A DNA stretch of 64,000 nucleotides from Streptomyces sp. NBC_01460 (GTDB taxonomy: Bacteria > Actinomycetota > Actinomycetes > Streptomycetales > Streptomycetaceae), in the NCBI RefSeq assembly GCF_036227405.1, contig NZ_CP109473.1, positions 4,216,001 through 4,280,000 on the forward strand. The letters run 5' to 3'. Positions 38,806 through 46,477 of the stretch are shown in pieces (position 1 is the stretch's first letter; every line of letters starts with the position of its first letter). Position numbers and translations under genes: made by a program. Below the pieces are notes generated by a model that saw only the letters and a program-made list of their open reading frames with translations, ran no database searches and had not been told where the DNA came from.

Positions 38806-41103
38806 TCAACGGTCCACTTTCTCACCCGGGCCCGATGGGTTCCCGCTTTCCGGACCGGTGTCCGGCGCCGGGTCACTCGGCTGCTCGGGTTCGCCGCCGT
38901 TGTCGTCCACTGCTCCGCCCGCGACCGTGCGCTTGCGGTGGGTGTACATCCTGATGCCCGCCAGGACCAGCAGCAGCAGACCGCCGGCGATCACCAGGAG
39001 CACCGTCGGTGTGACTTCCGAGACCTTCACCGTGAAGGTCATCTCCTCGCCGTACGGCACACCGTCCTCGGTGAAGAGCCGTGCCGTGACCTGCGCCTGC
39101 CCGTTGGCGTTGGCCGCGGCGTCGAACTTCACGGACTGGCTGTGACCGCCGGCGATCTTGACCGGCTGCTCGGCGACGGCTGCGCCGTCGTTGAGCTTGA
39201 GTCGCGTGGCGTTGCCCGACGTCAGACGCAGTACCAGGTGATCGACATCCTGGACCAGCTTGTTCTGCACGGTCACGGGGATCGTAGCGCTGCGCCCGGA
39301 CAGGGTCACGTCCGACTTCGTGATCAGCTGGACCTCGTTGGTGAGGCCCTGCAGGTAGGTGCGGACCGCGTCCCGGTACTGCTGTGCCTCCAGCGGCCTG
39401 CCACGCCACGACGTCGACACGGCACGGTTGATCGCGTTTCCGAAGGGGGTCACCACGCGGTCGGGCTGCGTGAGGATGATCTGGAAACTGTTGAGCGAGT
39501 CCTGGGTCGTCCTGATGTCCTGGAACGCCTGGGTGGGCAGCTCCTGGCTTCGCAGCCTCTTCGGGTACTGCGAGGCCGCGGGCACCTTGGCGGTGGCCTG
39601 CGCGTCGGGCTTCTGCTCAGCCGCTGCCATGAGGTCCGCGGGCTGGGTCCAGTGTTCGGCCGTGAGTGCCTGCAGGGCACGCGCCATGGTCTGTGCCTGG
39701 GCGGCGCTGGGTGTCCGCTGCGGGGCGACCACGATGCTGCGTTCGTTGTCGGGATCCTGCTGGGTCAGGGCCAGTGTCTGCGCGAGGAAGTTCTGGACGG
39801 CACGTGTCGAGGCGCCGGCCTTGGACATGTCCCCGGTGAAGGCGGTGGAGAGTCGGTGGTCGGAGACGACGGCAGTGGTGCCACCACCGATCGGCCGGGC
39901 CGACGTCGGTGTGTAGAGCAGCCCGCCCGTCTCCTTGAGACTGTCGCTGCGGGCGATCACCTTGTGCGCGCCCGCAGAGGTGGCGACGTCGACCACGGAG
40001 GGATCGATCGCACCGTCCACCGGCCATGCGAAGTCCGTGGACGGCTTCACGTGGAGGACGGTCTCCACCGTCGTCCCGGCGACCTCGGTCGCCGTCCGCA
40101 GGTTGCTCAGGGCGCCCGACACGTTCTTGCCGCGGTGGGCGATGGACGCCAGATCGGGATCGGCGAACGGGAGGGCCACCACCTTCCCCTCCTTCACGGC
40201 CGCCTGCAGATCCGTCAGCCACTTCTTGGCGATGGCCTGGTTCGTTCCCGCGACCGTCGTGTCACCGGCCTTGACGCGGTAGTTCTTCGTCATCGCGTCG
40301 ACCGTGGCCAGCAGGTCCGGATCGATCACCCACGTCACAGGGAGCTGTCGTCCGAGCGAGACCAACTGCTCCAGGCGGCCGCCCGGCGCGAGTTCGAGGG
40401 CCAGATCGTCGTTGGCGAGCACGGGGGTCTGCTGTTCGTCGGAGCCCGTCTCGGCGGTGACATGTGCTGAAGCGATCAGAGGCCAGAGGAAGGTGAGCTT
40501 CGTCCTGCTCCCGGCGTCCTCGGGCTGCCACGGCAGGAAGGTCCGCTGGATGCCGAGAACCTGGTCGTAGGCGTAGTCGGTGGTCTTGCCGGTGACGGAC
40601 ACCCCGAGCTGGTAGACGCCCTCGGCGTCCAGGTCCAGCTTGTTCACCGGGACGGCGAGGGTGAAGTCCTGACTGACGCCGGAAGCGAGCTTGGAGACCT
40701 TCAGCGTGTACGACCCGCCGAGCTTGGTCGGGTCACTGCCGGGGAGGTATCCGGTGCGCTTGGCGGCTTCGTCGATCGCACCGCGTCCGGACAGCCGCGG
40801 CCCGACGCGCAGGTCGACCTCGGCGTCCGTGATCGTCTTCCTGCCCTTGTTGGTCAGCGTGCCGGAGACGGTGAGTGTGTCGCCCTCGACCGGCGCGCTG
40901 GGGGCGAGCGTGTCCAGGGACACATCGACGGTGCGGGATCCGGTCGGGGCCTTCGTCGCCACCTCGGCCTGGGCCGACGGCGCTGCGGGACCGGCCAGGA
41001 GGCCGGCGATCAGCGGCGCCCCGACGATCAAGGAGGCTGTGCGCCGGAGCCACCGGCGGGCAGGGGAGGGATTCATCCCCTGAAAGTCTGCCGCCTCGGC
41101 CAC
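38806..41103 (-). CDS. large secreted, C-terminally anchored surface protein (DUF6049-like)
   Basis: This 765-residue protein has a signal peptide (about 9-42, after MNPSPARRWLRR), a beta-rich domain with LTVSGTLTNKGRKTITDAEVDLRVG (about 60-100), a long middle region, a second immunoglobulin-like block near 650-690 (TIPVTVQNKLVQDVDHLVLRL) and one C-terminal transmembrane helix (about 705-727) followed by a basic and acidic tail. From memory the family next to murJ in Streptomyces is DUF6049. GTG 41103 follows GAGGGA; ATG 41076 is an alternative. It stands 49 bases before murJ on the same strand, so a cell-envelope role is likely but unproven. Confidence 0.82.
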   Translation of the reverse strand: MAEAADFQGMNPSPARRWLRRTASLIVGAPLIAGLLAGPAAPSAQAEVATKAPTGSRTVDVSLDTLAPSAPVEGDTLTVSGTLTNKGRKTITDAEVDLRVGPRLSGRGAIDEAAKRTGYLPGSDPTKLGGSYTLKVSKLASGVSQDFTLAVPVNKLDLDAEGVYQLGVSVTGKTTDYAYDQVLGIQRTFLPWQPEDAGSRTKLTFLWPLIASAHVTAETGSDEQQTPVLANDDLALELAPGGRLEQLVSLGRQLPVTWVIDPDLLATVDAMTKNYRVKAGDTTVAGTNQAIAKKWLTDLQAAVKEGKVVALPFADPDLASIAHRGKNVSGALSNLRTATEVAGTTVETVLHVKPSTDFAWPVDGAIDPSVVDVATSAGAHKVIARSDSLKETGGLLYTPTSARPIGGGTTAVVSDHRLSTAFTGDMSKAGASTRAVQNFLAQTLALTQQDPDNERSIVVAPQRTPSAAQAQTMARALQALTAEHWTQPADLMAAAEQKPDAQATAKVPAASQYPKRLRSQELPTQAFQDIRTTQDSLNSFQIILTQPDRVVTPFGNAINRAVSTSWRGRPLEAQQYRDAVRTYLQGLTNEVQLITKSDVTLSGRSATIPVTVQNKLVQDVDHLVLRLTSGNATRLKLNDGAAVAEQPVKIAGGHSQSVKFDAAANANGQAQVTARLFTEDGVPYGEEMTFTVKVSEVTPTVLLVIAGGLLLLVLAGIRMYTHRKRTVAGGAVDDNGGEPEQPSDPAPDTGPESGNPSGPGEKVDR

Positions 41104-41269
41104 GCGTATCCGTCCCTCGTCGTCGTCAGCTGGTGCCGGTCCTGCCGGTCTCTGCGTCCCCGCATGGTAACGATGTGCTCGACACCTGAGTGCCGGGGAC
41201 CGTGCCACATGATCGGGAGAGTCTCGCAGGGCCGCAGGAAACGATGACGCCCGGGCCGGTCAGGGCACG

Positions 41270-41284
41270 TACCCTTTTCTGTTG
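41270..41284 (+). promoter_or_regulatory. candidate promoter for a leaderless RNA nucleotidyltransferase mRNA
   Basis: A -10-like TACCCT (41270-41275) ends 8 bases before GTG 41284, and no ribosome site is present, which suggests a leaderless transcript. The gap 41104-41283 also holds the divergent promoter of the surface protein gene. Confidence 0.35.
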
Positions 41285-42726
41285 TGTCGAACGCCAACGA
41301 AGACAGCCCCCGTGCACTGAGCCAGGTGCAGCACCGCGCAGTCAGTGAACTGCTGCGGGTGTCCCCCGTCGCCGACGACCTCGCCCTGCGGTTCCAGGAG
41401 GCCGGATTCGGTCTCGCCCTGGTCGGCGGGTCGGTCCGCGACGCGCTGCTCGGCCGGCTCGGAAACGATCTGGACTTCACGACCGATGCCCGCCCGGAGG
41501 ACGTGCTCAAGATCGTCCGTCCCTGGGCCGACTCGGTCTGGGAGGTCGGAATCGCGTTCGGCACCGTCGGCTCGCAGAAGGACGGATACCAGATCGAGGT
41601 CACGACCTACCGGTCCGAGGCGTACGACAGGACCTCGCGCAAGCCCGAGGTCTCCTACGGCGACTCGATCGAGGACGACCTCGTGCGCCGTGACTTCACC
41701 GTCAACGCCATGGCCGTCGCGCTGCCGCAGAAGGAGTTCATCGATCCGCACCGCGGGCTCGACGACCTCGCGCAGCGCGTCCTGCGCACGCCGGCCACTC
41801 CCGAGGCGTCCTTCTCCGACGATCCGCTTCGCATGCTGCGCGCAGCCCGTTTCGCCGCACAGCTGGACTTCGAGGTCGCCCCCGATGTCGTCGAGGCCAT
41901 GACGCACATGGCGGGACGCATCGAGATCGTCTCGGCTGAGCGGGTCCGTGAGGAACTGAACAAGCTCCTGCTCTCCGGTCACCCCCGCAAGGGTCTGGGG
42001 CTTCTCGTGGACACGGGCCTGGCCGACCACGTGCTGCCCGAACTTCCCGCGCTCCGCCTGGAAAGTGACGAGCATCACCGCCACAAGGATGTCTATGAGC
42101 ACTCCCTGACGGTCCTGGAGCAGGCCATCGATCTGGAGGAGGACGGGGCGGACCTCGTGCTGCGGCTTGCTGCCCTGCTTCACGATGTCGGGAAGCCGCG
42201 CACGCGGCGCTTCGAGAAGGACGGTCGCGTCTCGTTCCACCACCACGAGGTGGTCGGAGCCAAGATGACCAAGAAGCGCATGACCGAGCTCAAGTACTCC
42301 AACGAGATGGTCAGGGACGTCTCGAGGCTGGTGGAGCTGCATCTGCGCTTCCACGGGTACGGCGACGGCGAATGGACCGACTCCGCAGTGCGCAGGTATG
42401 TGCGGGACGCGGGGCCGCTGCTGGACCGGCTGCACAAGCTGACGCGCTCCGACTGCACGACGCGGAACAAGCGCAAGGCGAATGCCTTGTCGCGCACGTA
42501 CGACGGTCTTGAGGAGCGCATCGCTCAACTGCAGGAGCAGGAGGAGCTGGATTCGATCCGGCCGGACCTGGACGGCAACGAGATCATGCGGATCCTGGAC
42601 GTCGGCCCCGGACCCGTGATCGGCAAGGCGTACGCGTTCCTGCTCGAACTGCGGCTGGAGAGCGGACCGATGGACCGCGAGACTGCGGTGGCGGCTCTCA
42701 AGGACTGGTGGGCGACCCAGGGCTGA
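41284..42726 (+). CDS. CCA-adding/poly(A) polymerase family RNA nucleotidyltransferase with HD domain
   Basis: This 480-residue class II nucleotidyltransferase has the head signature LVGGSVRDALLGRLGNDLDFTTDA (near 41-64, catalytic D-x-D), a second block (GDSIEDDLVRRDFTVNAMAV), the neck region DDPLRMLRAARFAAQ and a C-terminal HD domain (HRHKDVYEHSLTV...LLHDVGKP). It most likely repairs tRNA CCA ends, which matters here because some tRNA genes (for example the tRNA-Ala above) lack an encoded CCA; related Streptomyces enzymes have been studied as poly(A) polymerase candidates. GTG 41284 is the first sensible start. Confidence 0.92.
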   Translation: MSNANEDSPRALSQVQHRAVSELLRVSPVADDLALRFQEAGFGLALVGGSVRDALLGRLGNDLDFTTDARPEDVLKIVRPWADSVWEVGIAFGTVGSQKDGYQIEVTTYRSEAYDRTSRKPEVSYGDSIEDDLVRRDFTVNAMAVALPQKEFIDPHRGLDDLAQRVLRTPATPEASFSDDPLRMLRAARFAAQLDFEVAPDVVEAMTHMAGRIEIVSAERVREELNKLLLSGHPRKGLGLLVDTGLADHVLPELPALRLESDEHHRHKDVYEHSLTVLEQAIDLEEDGADLVLRLAALLHDVGKPRTRRFEKDGRVSFHHHEVVGAKMTKKRMTELKYSNEMVRDVSRLVELHLRFHGYGDGEWTDSAVRRYVRDAGPLLDRLHKLTRSDCTTRNKRKANALSRTYDGLEERIAQLQEQEELDSIRPDLDGNEIMRILDVGPGPVIGKAYAFLLELRLESGPMDRETAVAALKDWWATQG

Positions 42727-42777
42727 AGGGCGCTGCTCCCGGTCGCGTGCGGTGTCGTGTGCTGACGAGCCCACCAT

Positions 42778-42791
42778 GTTTCACGTGAAAC
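42778..42791. other. parS: parS site 7
   Basis: An exact 14-bp palindrome (extended to 22 bases, 42774-42795) 51 bases after the nucleotidyltransferase stop. Confidence 0.95.
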
Positions 42792-42829
42792 ATGGCTATG
42801 CGCCGAGCGGGACGATCTGGGTTCGGCAC

Positions 42830-42865
42830 TGAGGGGCGTTGTTTCACGTGAAACAACGCCCCTCA
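42830..42865. terminator. 36-bp palindrome: terminator-like hairpin with parS as its centre
   Basis: A perfect palindrome of 36 bases between the convergent nucleotidyltransferase and MFS genes. Its outer arms (TGAGGGGCGTT and its complement) look like a terminator stem, its core is parS site 8, and its right end contains the stop codon of the MFS gene. A zero-loop stem is unfavourable in RNA, so terminator function is uncertain. Confidence 0.55.
42841..42854. other. parS: parS site 8
   Basis: An exact 14-bp palindrome 63 bases from site 7 (start to start), forming the centre of the 36-bp palindrome. Confidence 0.95.
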
Positions 42866-44152
42866 CTCCTTGGTTCGGGCGCGCTGCAGCGCGATGCTCG
42901 TACGTCGTCGGTGGAGCATGGCAACGGAGACAAGGGCGTACAGCACGGCCACCGTGAGCACCACGACGACAGATCTTCCGTCAGCGGGGAGCACGAGGGC
43001 GGACATGGCCGCCGCGGCGACGAAGGCGACGTTGAACAACACGTCGTAGAGGGAGAAGACCCGACCTCGGTAGGCGTCGTCCACGGAGGTCTGGACCTCG
43101 GTATCCGTCGCGATCTTCGCCCCCTGGGTCACGAGCCCGAGGACGAAGGCGGCCGCCAGCATCGGTGCGGGGGCGAACAGGAGTCCCAGAGCTGGTTCCA
43201 GGAAGGCGGCTGCCCCGGCGCAGCCCGCGAGCCAGCCGTACCGGCCGAACCGTCCGACCGCCCAGGGAGACAGTACGGCGGCCGCGAAGTACCCCGCGGC
43301 TGATGCGCCGAGTGCGAGGCCGAGAAGGGCCAGGCCGTCCGACTCGCCGTCGGACCATGCGTAGCGGCAGAGCATCAGGACCATCACGGTCAGGGCTCCG
43401 TAGCAGAAGCGGAGCACCGTTATGGCGGCGAGTGCATGCGCCGCATCCCTCCGCTCGGCCAGATGGCGCAACCCCGCGACGAGTCCCCTGGCGGTCGTGG
43501 TGAGCGCATCCCGCAGCGCCACGTGGTGCAGGGTCCGATCGGGCCCGAGGAGTGTGCGAGGCAGCGTCAGGGACGCCAGGGCCGAGAGGAGGTAGAGGAC
43601 CGCGCCCAGCAGGACCACGGAGGCGTCCGACCCGCCTGTCAGGAGACCGATGCCCAGAGCGAGGCCCCCGCCCGCGGTGGCGGCAAGCGTGCCGGCTGTC
43701 GGGGAGAGGGAGTTCGCGAGCACGAGCCGTTCGCTGTCGACGACACGGGGCAGGGCAGCGGACAGCCCCGCCAGTACGAAGCGGTTGACCGCGGTGACGC
43801 AGAGGGCGGAGGCGTAGAACAGCCAGTCCGGGACGGAGCCCAGGAGAAGTATGGCCGTGCAGCAGGCCAGGGCGGCGCGCAGCAGGTTCCCGTAGAGAAA
43901 GACCTGTCGGCGGGGCCATCGGTCGAGCAGGACTCCCGCGAACGGACCGATCAGGGAGTACGGGAGCAGCAGCACAGCCATGGCTGAGGCGATGGCTCCC
44001 GGTGTTGTCTGGTTCTCGGGCGAGAACACGACGTAGGTGGCGAGCGCGACCTGGTAGACGCCGTCGGCCGACTGCGAGAGGAGTCGTACGACGAGCAGAC
44101 GGCGGAAGTTCCGAAGGCGCAGGAGTACGCCCAGATCACGCACGACAGGCAT
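42863..44152 (-). CDS. MFS transporter
   Basis: This protein of 429 residues has about 12 hydrophobic helices and the MFS loop signature between helices 2 and 3 (GVLLDRWPRRQVFLYGN, the G-x-x-x-D-R-x-x-R pattern). This is the shape of drug/proton antiporters of the MFS_3 type. ATG 44152 is the best start; GTG 44167 is also possible, and no strong ribosome site precedes either. The frame extends to 44299 through the ino1 terminator, which is not credible. The substrate is unknown. Confidence 0.88.
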   Translation of the reverse strand: MPVVRDLGVLLRLRNFRRLLVVRLLSQSADGVYQVALATYVVFSPENQTTPGAIASAMAVLLLPYSLIGPFAGVLLDRWPRRQVFLYGNLLRAALACCTAILLLGSVPDWLFYASALCVTAVNRFVLAGLSAALPRVVDSERLVLANSLSPTAGTLAATAGGGLALGIGLLTGGSDASVVLLGAVLYLLSALASLTLPRTLLGPDRTLHHVALRDALTTTARGLVAGLRHLAERRDAAHALAAITVLRFCYGALTVMVLMLCRYAWSDGESDGLALLGLALGASAAGYFAAAVLSPWAVGRFGRYGWLAGCAGAAAFLEPALGLLFAPAPMLAAAFVLGLVTQGAKIATDTEVQTSVDDAYRGRVFSLYDVLFNVAFVAAAAMSALVLPADGRSVVVVLTVAVLYALVSVAMLHRRRTSIALQRARTKE

Positions 44153-44168
44153 GTGTGCAAGGGTCACA

Positions 44169-44222
44169 CACGTGGGGGGCCTCCGGGCGGATTGCCGGGG
44201 ACCCCCCACGTGGAGAAGCGTC
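44169..44222 (-). terminator. ino1 terminator
   Basis: An 11-bp stem (CACGTGGGGGG with its complement) with further G/C pairing inside a long loop begins 22 bases after the ino1 stop. The downstream MFS gene therefore probably has its own promoter or relies on read-through. Confidence 0.75.
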
Positions 44223-44243
44223 GATGACGCGGTGACCGTCCGG

Positions 44244-45326
44244 TCAGCGCTCGACGTCGCCCTTGATGAACTTCTCGACGTTCTCGCGGGCCTCGTCATC
44301 GAAGTACTGGACCGGCGGGGACTTCATGAAGTACGAGGAGGCCGAGAGGATCGGGCCGCCGATGCCGCGGTCCTTGGCGATCTTCGCAGCGCGCACGGCG
44401 TCGATGATGACACCGGCGGAGTTCGGGGAGTCCCAGACCTCGAGCTTGTACTCCAGGTTCAGCGGAACGTCACCGAAGGCGCGGCCCTCGAGGCGCACGT
44501 ACGCCCACTTGCGGTCGTCCAGCCAGGCCACGTAGTCCGAGGGGCCGATGTGGACGTTGTCCGCACCGAGCTCACGGTCACGGATCTGCGAGGTGACGGC
44601 CTGCGTCTTCGAGATCTTCTTGGACTCCAGGCGCTCACGCTCGAGCATGTTCTTGAAGTCCATGTTGCCGCCGACGTTCAGCTGCATCGTGCGGTCCAGG
44701 ACGACGCCCCGGTCCTCGAAGAGCTTCGCCATCACGCGGTGCGTGATGGTGGCGCCGACCTGCGACTTGATGTCGTCGCCGACGATCGGGACACCGGCCT
44801 CGGTGAACTTGTCCGCCCACTCCTTGGTGCCGGCGATGAACACCGGGAGCGCGTTGACGAACGCGACCTTGGCGTCGATGGCGCACTGCGCGTAGAACTT
44901 CGCAGCCACTTCGGAACCGACGGGCAGGTAGCAGACGAGGACGTCGACCTGCTTGTCCTTGAGGATCTGGACGATGTCGACGGGGGCGTCGGCGGACTCC
45001 TCGATCGTCTCGCGGTAGTACTTGCCCAGACCGTCGTGGGTGTGGCCGCGCTGAACGGTCACGCCCGTGTTCGGCACGTCGGCGATCTTGATGGTGTTGT
45101 TCTCGCTGGCGCCGATGGCGTCCGAGAGGTCGAGGCCGACCTTCTTCGCGTCGACGTCGAAGGCGGCGACGAACTCGACGTCGCTCACGTGGTACTCGCC
45201 GAACTGGACGTGCATCAGACCGGGCACCTTGCCGGCCGGATCGGCGTCCTTGTAGTACTCGACGCCCTGCACCAGCGAGGCGGCGCAGTTGCCCACGCCG
45301 ACGATGGCTACGCGAACCGAACCCAT
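44244..45326 (-). CDS. ino1: inositol-3-phosphate synthase
   Basis: It converts glucose 6-phosphate to inositol 3-phosphate with NAD, the first step toward inositol lipids and mycothiol in actinobacteria. The 360-residue protein starts [21 protein letters not shown] (NAD-binding GVGNCA), and includes the blocks [36 protein letters not shown] and [15 protein letters not shown] 45326 follows AGGGAG; the frame is open to 45392. The PadR regulator gene ends 62 bases upstream on the same strand, so the two may form one transcript. Confidence 0.97.
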   Translation of the reverse strand: MGSVRVAIVGVGNCAASLVQGVEYYKDADPAGKVPGLMHVQFGEYHVSDVEFVAAFDVDAKKVGLDLSDAIGASENNTIKIADVPNTGVTVQRGHTHDGLGKYYRETIEESADAPVDIVQILKDKQVDVLVCYLPVGSEVAAKFYAQCAIDAKVAFVNALPVFIAGTKEWADKFTEAGVPIVGDDIKSQVGATITHRVMAKLFEDRGVVLDRTMQLNVGGNMDFKNMLERERLESKKISKTQAVTSQIRDRELGADNVHIGPSDYVAWLDDRKWAYVRLEGRAFGDVPLNLEYKLEVWDSPNSAGVIIDAVRAAKIAKDRGIGGPILSASSYFMKSPPVQYFDDEARENVEKFIKGDVER

Positions 45327-45388
45327 GCCGATTGCTCCCTGTGTGTTCTCGGTGTTCCCCGACGAGGCCTTGCGGATCTTCGGGGATG

Positions 45389-46090
45389 TCACTTGGTGTC
45401 GTCGGACGGATCCGGCCGGGTGTCGTCCCGGTGCCGGGGCAGGCCGCCCGTCTCTCCTGATGTGTCGTGCTGAGTGGAGCCCTCGGGGGAGGACCGTCGC
45501 TGGTCCCGTCCCGACCGCTCGCTCTCGATGAGCTCGTTCAGCCAGCGCACTTCGCGCTCCACGGACTCCATGCCGTGTCGCTGCAGCTCAAGCGTGTAGT
45601 CGTCGAGTCGTTCGCGGGTGCGGGCGAGAGAGGCGCGCATCTTCTCGAGGCGCTCCTCCAGCCTGCTGCGGCGGCCTTCGAGTACGCGCATCCGCACTTC
45701 GCGCTCCGTCTGCCCGAAGAAGGCGAAACGAGCCGCGAAGTGCTCGTCCTCCCAGGCGTCCGGGCCGGTGTGCGAGAGCAGCTCCTCGAAGTGCTCCTTA
45801 CCTTCTGCCGTCAACCGGTAGACGATCTTTGCCCGGCGTCCCGCCAACGAGGACGCGGGGGCGACCCCACGGCCTGTGGCCGGCGGCAGGGCCGGAACGC
45901 TTCCCGGCTCCTCGATCAACCAACCGTTGGTGACCAGCGTCTTGAGGCAGGGGTAGAGGGTGCCGTAGCTGAAGGCGCGGAAGATCCCCAGAGACGTGTT
46001 GAGGCGCTTGCGCAGCTCGTACCCGTGCATGGGGGACTCGCGGAGCAGGCCGAGCACGGCGAACTCGAGGATGCCGGAGCGTCTGCTCAC
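45389..46090 (-). CDS. PadR family transcriptional regulator
   Basis: This 233-residue protein has an N-terminal winged helix of the PadR type ([22 protein letters not shown], then [22 protein letters not shown] and the wing [19 protein letters not shown]), followed by a long C-terminal coiled-coil segment (about 120-205, [23 protein letters not shown]) for dimerisation and an acidic tail. GTG 46090 follows AAGGAGGGG. A 33-bp palindrome with PadR-like half-sites lies 56 bases upstream, so autoregulation is very likely, and ino1 just downstream is the natural second target. Confidence 0.93.
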   Translation of the reverse strand: MSRRSGILEFAVLGLLRESPMHGYELRKRLNTSLGIFRAFSYGTLYPCLKTLVTNGWLIEEPGSVPALPPATGRGVAPASSLAGRRAKIVYRLTAEGKEHFEELLSHTGPDAWEDEHFAARFAFFGQTEREVRMRVLEGRRSRLEERLEKMRASLARTRERLDDYTLELQRHGMESVEREVRWLNELIESERSGRDQRRSSPEGSTQHDTSGETGGLPRHRDDTRPDPSDDTK

Positions 46091-46145
46091 GTTCGTCCCC
46101 TCCTTCGCCTGGATGCTTCCGCGGGCCGTAGGCCCCACCTTATGC

Positions 46146-46178
46146 CGTGCTGATGTATCGACTCGATACATCAGCACG
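46146..46178. promoter_or_regulatory. PadR operator palindrome
   Basis: A perfect inverted repeat of 16 bases per arm around one central C. Its inner part reads ATGTATCGAcTCGATACAT, with the ATGT/ACAT half-sites typical of PadR operators. It lies in the 387-base gap between the padR start and the divergent PBP gene, close to padR. The rest of the gap (46179-46477) shows no other gene or clear element. Confidence 0.82.
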
Positions 46179-46477
46179 ATAGATCGGCTCGTGATGTTCG
46201 ACAAGAGGACGGTTCGTGAGCGGCGTCACATCCCTGATTCATAGGGAGTGACTTGCGTAATTTGGGGTGAAGTTCGGTCCCCGGAGGTTTTTGACCGTGC
46301 GTAGTCTGTGCGGCATGCAGACCACCGGGAACCATGACGCGCCACCGTGCGTCAGTAATCGCGGACTGCCGGATGCGCTGAGGGTGAGCCTTCCGCAGTG
46401 CTTGTCCGTAATTCGGGGGGACCGGATCACAACTGCCGCTTCCAGGCGCTCTCGCCTGCCCGAGGAGTAGTCGTTCG

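Noticed and set aside
42525..42866. Minus-strand frame with two VSRET copies between the nucleotidyltransferase and MFS genes
   Set aside because: The VSRET copies come only from parS sites 7 and 8; the frame overlaps the end of a certain gene and has no domain.
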